Shown piece by piece: positions 43,851 to 50,495 of a DNA stretch of 64,000 nt. The stretch covers positions 272,702-336,701 of the forward strand of contig NZ_KI421483.1 of NCBI RefSeq assembly GCF_000472965.1, in the 5' to 3' direction. A model generated the notes under the pieces. The model was not told where the DNA came from. It searched no databases and worked only from the letters and a program-made list of their open reading frames with translations. The position numbers and the translations under genes are program-made. How positions within the stretch are numbered: position 1 is the first letter of the stretch; every line of letters starts with the position of its first letter. The DNA comes from Bradyrhizobium murdochi. Its GTDB lineage: Bacteria; Pseudomonadota; Alphaproteobacteria; Rhizobiales; Xanthobacteraceae.

Positions 43851-43883
43851 TTGCATTATGCCGAGTTCGATGTCATAACGCAA
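43851..43883. promoter_or_regulatory. Palindromic operator for the HxlR-type regulator
   Basis: TTGCATTATG (43851-43860) and CATAACGCAA (43874-43883) form an inverted repeat with 9 of 10 positions paired and a 13-nt spacer. It is in the 131-bp divergent intergenic region between the DUF899 gene and the hxlR gene, where HxlR-family proteins typically bind. Confidence 0.6.
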
Positions 43884-43915
43884 GCAGTTTCGTTTTGATA
43901 TTATTGGGAGCGGCG

Positions 43916-44341
43916 ATGCGGGAGGATCAGCGGTCGGCCTGTCCGATAAGCTTGGCGCTCGAGGTGTTCGGAGATCGATGGTCGCTGCTGATCATTCGAG
44001 ACATGATCTTTGCTGGTAAGCGTCACTTCAGAGAATTCCTGGCGTCTGACGAGAAGATCTCGACCAGAATCCTGAGCGACCGGCTTGCGTCGCTGGTCTC
44101 GCAGGGAGTCCTGACGAAGACAGACGACCCAGCCCACAAGCAGAAGGCGATCTACAGCCTGACAGAAAAGGGGATCGCGCTCCTACCCATCTTGGCTCAG
44201 ATCGGCTTTTGGGGACAGGAGTACCGTCCCGTCACGGATGAGAGCGCGGCCAATGCAGCTCGCTTAAAGAAAGGCGGCGCAAGCTTATTGAAGCGGATGA
44301 TGACCGAATTGCGGAGAGTGCATTTGCAGGCCGGTTTATGA
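43916..44341 (+). CDS. HxlR-family transcriptional regulator
   Basis: 141-aa winged-helix regulator of the HxlR family. The signature CPISLALEVFGDRWSLLIIRDMIF and FREFLASDEKISTRILSDRLASL is clear, followed by the wing (YSLTEKGIALLP). ATG 43916 has GGGAG five nt upstream. HxlR proteins often respond to reactive electrophiles and control the divergent gene; here those are DUF899, the truncated GST and nmrA. The palindrome at 43851 is the likely site. Confidence 0.92.
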   Translation: MREDQRSACPISLALEVFGDRWSLLIIRDMIFAGKRHFREFLASDEKISTRILSDRLASLVSQGVLTKTDDPAHKQKAIYSLTEKGIALLPILAQIGFWGQEYRPVTDESAANAARLKKGGASLLKRMMTELRRVHLQAGL

Positions 44342-44658
44342 AGGCTTCCGCAGCATAGGTGCGAAAGGATTTAGCGCTGCTCTGTTACGGGTCCGAAGAC
44401 ATCGCGGGGACGGCGCCCCGACCATCTGATCCGGCGCAACTGGCCGGCCTCTCTCACAAGAGCACTGTTCTCAAGATCGACCTTCCGATTTGCTCGCCGC
44501 AATATCCAAATCTGCGACGGGCACGCGGTCGACCTGTACCGATGGTTCTGTGCGCGGTATCTCGTTGGTGTGGAAGGGTGCAGAAACAAAGGCAAAGCGC
44601 AGTTGGCCGTCCAAATCCTGGCCCGCCCACAAGCAATCCGAGGGCCAGGCCCAGGATA
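44342..44658. other. 317-bp spacer between hxlR and tRNA-Ser, nothing recognised
   Basis: This is the 3' flank of the tRNA, where integrating elements insert. No integrase, gene or repeat is found. The open frames here read through the tRNA itself and are artefacts. Confidence 0.5.
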
Positions 44659-44748
44659 TGGCGGAGAGAGTGGGATTCGAACCCACGGTACGGTTTCCCG
44701 CACACACGCTTTCCAAGCGTGCGCCTTAAGCCACTCGGCCATCTCTCC
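44659..44748 (-). tRNA. tRNA-Ser (anticodon GGA)
   Basis: The minus strand reads GGAGAGATGGCCGAGTGG at the 5' end and GGTTCGAATCCCACTCTCTCC-type sequence (split: GGTTCGAATCCCAC, TCTCTCC) with an encoded GCCA at the 3' end. The 7-bp acceptor stem GGAGAGA/TCTCTCC is perfect. The anticodon loop TTGGAAA sits on an ACGC/GCGT stem, giving anticodon GGA. A long variable arm (GTGCGGGAAACCGTAC region) fits serine. Length is 90 nt including CCA. Confidence 0.97.
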
Positions 44749-44944
44749 GGAGGCCCTCTCTTGAAGGGGCAGCACTGATTTTGCAAGGGACGCCGGGCAC
44801 AGCGGTCAAAATTTCCCCAATTCCTTGAATTTATTTGGCAATTTGGCACGTTCAGCATCGGATGATCCGTGCTTTCCGGACCCTTGAACCGGAATCCGGC
44901 CACGATCGACGACCACAGTGGCAACGCAATCGGTGGAGGGCGGC

Positions 44945-45292
44945 ATGATCATCGCGCGGGCGCTTCTGTTCGCTATCCTTTTATCGGCGGTTGCGGGCGC
45001 CGCGGCGGGCCCGGCGATGGCGCAGGCCTGCACGCGTCAGGGCGTGGATGTAAGCTGCGATGACGGCCGGCGCGGCATCTTCGCGGGCGACGCCATCGTG
45101 TGGGCCGACGGCTCGCGATCGAGGCTGGCCTCGCCGCATCCGAGCGTCATCATCGGCAACAAGTCGTCCGTCGTCATCGGCCCCGGCGTGTTCGCCGGCT
45201 CAGGCAAGGGCGGCATGGTGCCGATGGAAAATCCGAGCGCGCCGAACAAGGCGCGCTGCCCGGTGCTGGATGGCGTGTCGTATTGTTATTGA
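44945..45292 (+). CDS. Small exported hypothetical protein
   Basis: 115 aa. Signal peptide: IIARALLFAILLSAVAGAAAGPAMA, cleaved before QACTRQG. The mature part holds four Cys (ACTRQGVDVSCDDG, ARCPVLDGVSYCY), likely two disulfides, and GNKSSVVIGPGVFAGSG. GGAGGG lies just before ATG 44945. The family is not recognised, but the features fit a genuine periplasmic protein. Confidence 0.65.
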   Translation: MIIARALLFAILLSAVAGAAAGPAMAQACTRQGVDVSCDDGRRGIFAGDAIVWADGSRSRLASPHPSVIIGNKSSVVIGPGVFAGSGKGGMVPMENPSAPNKARCPVLDGVSYCY

Positions 45293-45399
45293 GGGTGCCC
45301 CGCTGCCAAACCTCAGGATGAGGCGTGCGTCTCCGGACGATGCTGCGCCCGAGCCTAAAGCATTATAAAATTGGATTTGATCGCGAACACCAGGATGGT

Positions 45400-45540
45400 G
45401 CGCTCCCTCTCCCGCCTGCGGGGGAGGGCTGGGGTGGGGGTGTCTCAGCGGTGAGACTGCCTGAATGGAGATAGCCCCCACCCGGATCGCATCTCCGATG
45501 CGATCCGACCTCCCCCGCAAGCGGGAGAGGTGGAGGGCGC
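45400..45540. repeat. Palindromic intergenic repeat, CTCCCTCTCCCGC type
   Basis: GCGCTCCCTCTCCCGCCTGC ... GGAGG at the left pairs with CCTCCCCCGC ... GCGGGAGAGGTGGAGGGCGC at the right. It lies downstream of otsA, in the gap to the small exported protein. An element with similar architecture lies at 52656-52816. Confidence 0.75.
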
Positions 45541-45563
45541 CTCTAACCAAAAGTCATCAAGCC

Positions 45564-47024
45564 CTAATGATATCGCGCGTTGGTGTTGCTGGCGGAACGA
45601 AGCGGCCATAGCTGGGGCTCCGCCAGGACAGGCGCCAGTTCGCTGCGATCGAGCTGGCTTTCGCGCAGCGCGTCGGTGAAATCGGCGAACCATTGCTGGA
45701 TGGTATGGCCGCGCAGCTTCGCCATCATCGCCTCCCAGCGCATCCGCCGTTCGGTAAGCGGCATCGACAGCGCGATCGCAATGGTGCGCGCCATGCCGTC
45801 GATGTCGTGCGGATTGACCAACAGCGCAGTGTCGAGTTCGTTGGCGGCGCCGGCGAACTTCGACAGCACGAGCACGCCAGGGTCGACCGGGTTTTGCGCG
45901 GCGACATATTCCTTGGCGACGAGATTCATGCCGTCCTGCAGCGGCGTGACCACGCCGACCTGCGCAGTGCGATAGAGGCCGGCCAGCACGGCCTGGCCGT
46001 AGCCCTTGTTGAGATAACGGATCGGCGTCCAGTCGACTTCACCGTGAACACCGTTGACGTCGCTGACCAACCTTGCGACCTCGCTCTGCAGATTGCCGTA
46101 GGCCTCGATCGCGCCGCGCGACGGCGTTGCGATCTGCAGCAACGACACCGTGCGCGCCAGCGACGGGTGCAAGGTCCACATCCGGTCGAACGCCTTGATG
46201 CGGTTGATCAGGCCCTTGGAATAATCCAGCCGGTCAACCCCGATCGCGAGCTTCTCGCCATTCAGACTGCGCCGCAGCCGCGAGACGTCCGGGTGGGTCG
46301 ACGCCTTCGTTGCCAACTGCGCGAATAGCTGCGGATCGATGCCGATCGGAAATACCGCAGCGCGCGTTCGGCCGTAGCGCGAAATGATGACGCCGTCATG
46401 CACGACGAGGCCGAGGTCGGACTGCGCGTAAGCCAGGAAGTTCTCGCAGTCTTCCTCGGTCTGGAAGCCGATCAAATCATAGGCCAGCATCGCCTCGACC
46501 AGCTCGCGATGGTGCGGCACGCCTGATATCACCGAACGGGCCGGCCACGGCGTATGGAGAAAGAAGCCGATCGGCTCGGTGACGCGGAGATCGCGCAGCT
46601 CGGCGCCGAGTGCGAGGAAATGGTAGTCTTGAATCCAGAACGCGGAATCCGCTTTTCGGAATCGCAACAGCGCGCGCGCCATGAAGGCGTTCACTTCGCG
46701 ATAGCTGAGATAGTCCTCATGCGACGCGCGGATCAGATCGGCGCGCGAATGCAGCGCCGGCCATAATGCGGAATTCGCAAAACCTTCGTAATAGCCGCCG
46801 TAATGCGCGGCCGGCAGGTCCAGCATCGCCAGTGCGCCGGCGCCGAGCGCCTCGATCTCGGCAAATGGTTCCTTCTGGTTCCCGTCGCGGACGCGACCAC
46901 TGGAACCGACCCAGATAGCGCCCGACTTCTCGACGATCGGCAACAACGCCGCCGCGAGTCCCCCCGTCATGGGTTCGTTGGGTTTTCCGCGCGAAACGCG
47001 GTTAGAAACGACGACGAGGTTCAC
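45564..47024 (-). CDS. otsA: Trehalose-6-phosphate synthase
   Basis: GT20 glycosyltransferase, 486 aa, making trehalose 6-phosphate from UDP-glucose and glucose 6-phosphate in the cytoplasm. Signatures: GGLAAALLP (sugar-nucleotide loop), FWIQDYHFLALGAEL, FFLHTPWP, GVDRLDYSKGLINRI with the substrate Arg/Lys, and TPLQDGMNLVAKEYVAAQ. The start is GTG 47024 after GGGAGGGG. A GGAAC-N16-AGTT element upstream (47055-47079) suggests stress-sigma control. otsB lies 197 bp upstream on the same strand. Confidence 0.97.
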   Translation of the reverse strand: MNLVVVSNRVSRGKPNEPMTGGLAAALLPIVEKSGAIWVGSSGRVRDGNQKEPFAEIEALGAGALAMLDLPAAHYGGYYEGFANSALWPALHSRADLIRASHEDYLSYREVNAFMARALLRFRKADSAFWIQDYHFLALGAELRDLRVTEPIGFFLHTPWPARSVISGVPHHRELVEAMLAYDLIGFQTEEDCENFLAYAQSDLGLVVHDGVIISRYGRTRAAVFPIGIDPQLFAQLATKASTHPDVSRLRRSLNGEKLAIGVDRLDYSKGLINRIKAFDRMWTLHPSLARTVSLLQIATPSRGAIEAYGNLQSEVARLVSDVNGVHGEVDWTPIRYLNKGYGQAVLAGLYRTAQVGVVTPLQDGMNLVAKEYVAAQNPVDPGVLVLSKFAGAANELDTALLVNPHDIDGMARTIAIALSMPLTERRMRWEAMMAKLRGHTIQQWFADFTDALRESQLDRSELAPVLAEPQLWPLRSASNTNARYH

Positions 47025-47054
47025 AGGTCCCCTCCCGTTGGTACGCTCGCGTTT

Positions 47055-47079
47055 AACTGCCGTTCATCAATATGGTTCC
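47055..47079 (-). promoter_or_regulatory. Near-consensus sigma-EcfG promoter of otsA
   Basis: On the minus strand: GGAAC (47079-47075), 16 nt, then AGTT (47058-47055), against the consensus GGAAC-N16/17-CGTT. It lies about 30 nt before the otsA GTG. One mismatch in the -10. Confidence 0.5.
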
Positions 47080-47221
47080 TGATCACCCTTTCAACGAATT
47101 GAAACCAAATTCGGGCTGCAGCGTGCAGGAACTCACCGGAACTCACGAAAAATAAAATTTGCCGCGAACCTCGGCGTCAAGCGCGAGAATCTGTGTTCGA
47201 ATCTCGTCGAGACGAAAAACA

Positions 47222-48067
47222 TTATGGCAGTGATGCGTCCCTTTCGTCATCAAGCAGGTGTGTAAGGAATTCCCTGACGTCGCTGGGCGCATCGAAGTGC
47301 CCGGCCACGCCTTTGGCACGGCGGCCGACGGAGAAGGCGAGGCCATCGAGGTCCGGCATGATCGCAAAGACGCTCTCGTCGGTAACGTCGTCGCCGATGA
47401 AGAACGGACGGCGCCCCTTGAACGGCTCGCGCGTCATCAATTCGCGCACGCCGCTCGCCTTGGTGAAGCCGGAGTGCTTGATCTCGCAGACGCATTTGCC
47501 GGGCAACACTTCGATCGGCGCATTGGGCAGATCGGCCCTGATCAGCGACACCGCGGCATAGATCGCCTTCTCGGCATGCGGCGCGAGGCGATAGTGCAGC
47601 GCCAGCGAGTAGCCCTTGTCCTCCAGCAATATTCCCGGGCTCAGCTTTGCGATCGCCGCCAGCCGGCGCTTCAACTCCTTGTCCATCGGCGGGGCGTGGG
47701 CGGCCACCGCCTCGCTGTCAGGTTCGATCCGCATTTCAGCGCCGTGGCCGCCGACGGCCGGGAATTGATCGGGCGCGAAGATCAGGTCGATATCGTTGAG
47801 CGAACGGCCGCTGACCAGCGCAAGCGCGCCGTTGGTCCTGACCAGCAGGCGGTTCAATGTCTTCGCCAACCCTGGCGGCACCCACACTTCGCGCGGTGTC
47901 GGCATCAGATCGAGCAGCGTGCCGTCGATGTCGAGCAGGACGGCAGTTTCGCTCAAGTGCGGCACCAACGAGCGCGGCACCGGAACAGTTTCCAGCGCGG
48001 CATCGTCTTCGCGGGCGATATCGTCTTCCAATGACATTTCGGCCAGATCCTGATTCATGTCGTCCAT
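47222..48067 (-). CDS. otsB: Trehalose-6-phosphate phosphatase
   Basis: 281-aa HAD-IIB phosphatase that releases trehalose from its phosphate. Motif I is LLDIDGTLLDLMPTP; the lid and motif IV are IGDDVTDESVFAIM. The N-terminal ~35 residues are an acidic extension. The start ATG 48067 is 6 bp after the stop of the MFS gene upstream, so it shares that operon's promoter. otsA follows 197 bp downstream with its own putative promoter. Confidence 0.95.
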   Translation of the reverse strand: MDDMNQDLAEMSLEDDIAREDDAALETVPVPRSLVPHLSETAVLLDIDGTLLDLMPTPREVWVPPGLAKTLNRLLVRTNGALALVSGRSLNDIDLIFAPDQFPAVGGHGAEMRIEPDSEAVAAHAPPMDKELKRRLAAIAKLSPGILLEDKGYSLALHYRLAPHAEKAIYAAVSLIRADLPNAPIEVLPGKCVCEIKHSGFTKASGVRELMTREPFKGRRPFFIGDDVTDESVFAIMPDLDGLAFSVGRRAKGVAGHFDAPSDVREFLTHLLDDERDASLP

Positions 48068-48073
48068 CTCATC

Positions 48074-49573
48074 CTACTCCACACATGCGAGCGGCCGTGC
48101 GACAGATTCGAGCGATTTGCGCTCGGCCGCAACCGCGTACCGCCACGCGACAGCGGCGGCTATGATCATCAATGCCGACCCTAACAGGTAGCCGGCGAAA
48201 ACGGTGTTGCGCGATCCGGTATCGATCAGGGCGCCGAATAGGGCCGGTCCCACCACGCCGCCGATGCCCGTTCCAATCGCGTAAAACAGCGCAATCGCGA
48301 GCGCGCGCACTTCCAGCGGAAACGTCTCGCTGACGGTCAGATAGGCCGCACTCGCCGCCGGCGAGGCAAAGAAGAAGATCACCATCCAGGCGATGGTCTG
48401 GGTCTGCGCGCTTAAGGCGCCAATCGAGAACAGGTAGCCCGACAGCGCGAGCAACAGGCCGGAAATGCCATAGGTCGCCGCGATCATCGTGCGGCGACCG
48501 AGCGTATCGAACAGCCGGCCGAGCAACAACGGCCCGAGGAAATTGCCCGCCGCAAAAGGCAGGATGTACCAGCCGACGTCGTTTGACGGAATACCGAAGA
48601 AATCGGTCAGCACCAGCGCGAAGGTGAAGAAGATGGCATTGTAGAAGAACGCCTGCGAGGCCATCAGCACCAGTCCAACCAGCGAACGCTGCCGATAGGT
48701 CGTGAACAGCGTTCGCGCCACTTCACCAAGCGGCGTGTGGCTGCGCATCCGCAAGCGGATCTTCGGGAATATTTCGTCGGCCTCATGATCAGGATGTCTC
48801 TTCGACGACCTCTCGATGCCGTCGACAATCGCGTGCGCCTCCTCGGGACGACCATGGATCATCAGCCAGCGCGGGCTTTCCGGAATCCACATCCGCATCA
48901 CGAAAATGACCAGGCCGAGTGCGGCGCCAATGAAGTAGGCCATCCGCCAGCCGAGATCCGGCGCGAGCACGTTGGGATCGAGCAGTACGATGGCGGCGAC
49001 CGCTCCGACCGCAGCCCCAATCCAGAAACTGCCGTTGATCACCAGGTCGGTCCAGCCGCGGTAGCGCGCCGGCACCAGTTCCTGGATCGTCGAGTTGATC
49101 GCGGTATATTCGCCGCCGATGCCCGCCCCGGTCAGGAAACGAAACAGCGCGTAACTCGCGACATTCCACGACAGCGCGGTGGCGGCGGTCGCACTGAGAT
49201 AGACCGCGAGAGTGATGAAGAACAGTTTCTTGCGCCCGATCCGGTCCGTCAGCCAACCGAAACCGAGGGCGCCGAGCACGGCGCCGGCGAGATAGGCGCT
49301 GTTGGCGAGACCAACATCGAAATTCGAAAATTGCAGCGTCGGGCTCTCCTTCAGCGCGCCCGACAAGGCGCCCGCCAGCGTGACTTCCAGCCCGTCGAGA
49401 ATCCAGGTGATGCCGAGAGCGGCCACGACGCGGGTATGAAAGCCGCCCCAGCGCAGGCAATCGAGCCGCGTGGGTATGCTGGTCTCGATGACGCGAGCAT
49501 TGCCCTGCTCCAGCGACGTAATGGACGCGCTTTCAGCCACTGCCGCCCCCCGCCATATCGCTTTCACATCCAT
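48074..49573 (-). CDS. MFS transporter (metabolite:H+ symporter type)
   Basis: 499-aa, 12-helix transporter of the sugar/metabolite-proton symporter class. It shows LDGLEVTLAGALSG in helix 1, DRIGRKKLFF (motif A), GIGGEYTAINSTIQELVPARYRG, PESPRWLMI and the repeated motif DTLGRRTMIAA. The start is uncertain: ATG 49573 or GTG 49540, the latter after GGGGGGCGG. Both lie downstream of the EcfG-type promoter at 49665-49689. otsB follows by 6 bp, so the transporter is co-expressed with trehalose synthesis and may move a compatible solute; the substrate is unknown. Confidence 0.88.
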   Translation of the reverse strand: MDVKAIWRGAAVAESASITSLEQGNARVIETSIPTRLDCLRWGGFHTRVVAALGITWILDGLEVTLAGALSGALKESPTLQFSNFDVGLANSAYLAGAVLGALGFGWLTDRIGRKKLFFITLAVYLSATAATALSWNVASYALFRFLTGAGIGGEYTAINSTIQELVPARYRGWTDLVINGSFWIGAAVGAVAAIVLLDPNVLAPDLGWRMAYFIGAALGLVIFVMRMWIPESPRWLMIHGRPEEAHAIVDGIERSSKRHPDHEADEIFPKIRLRMRSHTPLGEVARTLFTTYRQRSLVGLVLMASQAFFYNAIFFTFALVLTDFFGIPSNDVGWYILPFAAGNFLGPLLLGRLFDTLGRRTMIAATYGISGLLLALSGYLFSIGALSAQTQTIAWMVIFFFASPAASAAYLTVSETFPLEVRALAIALFYAIGTGIGGVVGPALFGALIDTGSRNTVFAGYLLGSALMIIAAAVAWRYAVAAERKSLESVARPLACVE

Positions 49574-49664
49574 CGGATTTGGCCAATGAAAAAGCACCCC
49601 GGAACGCCCCAGCCCCAGGGTTTTCACGCTCAATTGCGGCAAACTTGATGCCCGCCGTGAAGAT

Positions 49665-49689
49665 AACGCCTCTCGGAGGGTGCGGTTCC
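49665..49689 (-). promoter_or_regulatory. Perfect sigma-EcfG-type promoter of the MFS-otsB operon
   Basis: On the minus strand GGAAC (49689-49685), exactly 16 nt, then CGTT (49668-49665). This matches the general-stress sigma factor EcfG consensus of alphaproteobacteria. It is about 90 nt before the MFS start. Confidence 0.75.
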
Positions 49690-49766
49690 TGAGACTTCCG
49701 CATGGCGAAATTGCATAGCTGCTGCCGTGCACTATGCGTGCGCGAGGTTTCACGCCGGCCTCTCCA

Positions 49767-49847
49767 CGTCATTGCGAGCGAAGCGAAGCAATCCATCTTT
49801 CGGCGCATGAGGTGACAATGGATTGCTTCGCTGCGCTCGCAATGACG
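49767..49847. repeat. Palindromic intergenic repeat, family B (short copy)
   Basis: CGTCATTGCGAGCGAAGCGAAGCAATCC ends: begins CGTCATTGCGAGCGAAGCG, contains GAAGCAATCCA / TGGATTGCTTCG and ends CTCGCAATGACG. Same family as 7813-7931. Confidence 0.85.
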
Positions 49848-49943
49848 TTGAAGTACCGCAGCTCACAACGACTGTCATACCCGCGAAGGCGGTATTCAGC
49901 ACGCACGACTGAATACGACTTCGCGTTCTCGCGACGCATCAAG

Positions 49944-49968
49944 GGAACCGAATAATCGGGCGACCGTT
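49944..49968 (+). promoter_or_regulatory. Perfect sigma-EcfG-type promoter of the DUF3175 gene
   Basis: GGAAC (49944-49948), 16 nt, CGTT (49965-49968). It lies 28 bp before ATG 49997, which leaves room for a short leader and the GGAGG ribosome binding site. Confidence 0.75.
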
Positions 49969-49996
49969 TTCGGCAAAACAGCAATGGAGGTCGAAC

Positions 49997-50347
49997 ATGG
50001 CCGAACGGCGAAAAACCACACCACGGAAGACCGCAGCCCGGAAGAGCAGCCGCACGACAACGGCGAAGAAATCATCACCGAAACGGTGGTCGCAACGCGT
50101 GACACAGGAGAGCGACGCGCTCGATCTGAAGCGCGGCGTCTTCAAGCAGACCAGCGCGAAGAAGATCGCGGCATCGCTCAAGCGCTCCGCCGAGCACAGT
50201 ACGCGCCGCAAGTCAGGCGCCTATCGCTCGGCGCTTTCGATGCTGACCTTCTACATCAACCGCGCCGGCAAGACGTTGCCGAAAACACAGCGCGCGCGGC
50301 TGGAGCGCGCGAAGGTGGAGCTGAAGCACCAGTTCGGGAGGGAGTAG
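49997..50347 (+). CDS. DUF3175 small basic protein
   Basis: 116-aa protein. A Lys/Arg/Thr/Ser-rich disordered N-terminus (about 1-30) precedes the conserved DUF3175 region RWSQRVTQESDALDLKRGVF and SAYRSALSMLTFYINRAGK-like sequence GAYRSALSMLTFYINRAG. The strongly basic character suggests nucleic-acid binding. GGAGG lies upstream of ATG 49997. The perfect EcfG-type promoter indicates general-stress expression. Function unknown. Confidence 0.88.
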   Translation: MAERRKTTPRKTAARKSSRTTTAKKSSPKRWSQRVTQESDALDLKRGVFKQTSAKKIAASLKRSAEHSTRRKSGAYRSALSMLTFYINRAGKTLPKTQRARLERAKVELKHQFGRE

Positions 50348-50352
50348 TTTCG

Positions 50353-50472
50353 CGTCGTCCCTGCGAAAGCAGGGACCCATACGCCGCGGCCGCCGTAAGG
50401 GCACGCGGTGGACAGCTTTGCCTCAACGACTCCGAGCGGTGATTATGGGCCCCTGCGTTCGCAGGGGCGACG
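50353..50472. repeat. Palindromic intergenic repeat, CGTCGTCCCTGCG type
   Basis: CGTCGTCCCTGCGAAAGCAG ... ACCCATA at the left, TATGGG ... CCCTGCGTTCGCAGGGGCGACG at the right. It fills the gap between the DUF3175 and chemoreceptor genes. Confidence 0.75.
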
Positions 50473-50495
50473 ATGACGATAGAGAGTGGCGACGG

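Noticed and set aside
44359..44778. Plus-strand open frame of 139 codons and minus-strand frames over 44371-44924
   Set aside because: They read through the tRNA-Ser gene; the familiar peptide-like readings in this place are translations of the tRNA and not proteins.
44835..44860. TGGCAC-like start of a sigma-54 promoter upstream of the small exported protein
   Set aside because: No GC dinucleotide is found at the required -12 distance (GG-N10-GC fails).
49574..49753. 60-codon upstream extension of the MFS transporter
   Set aside because: It lies across and upstream of the perfect EcfG-type promoter at 49665-49689, so it would not be transcribed from it, and it has no family similarity.
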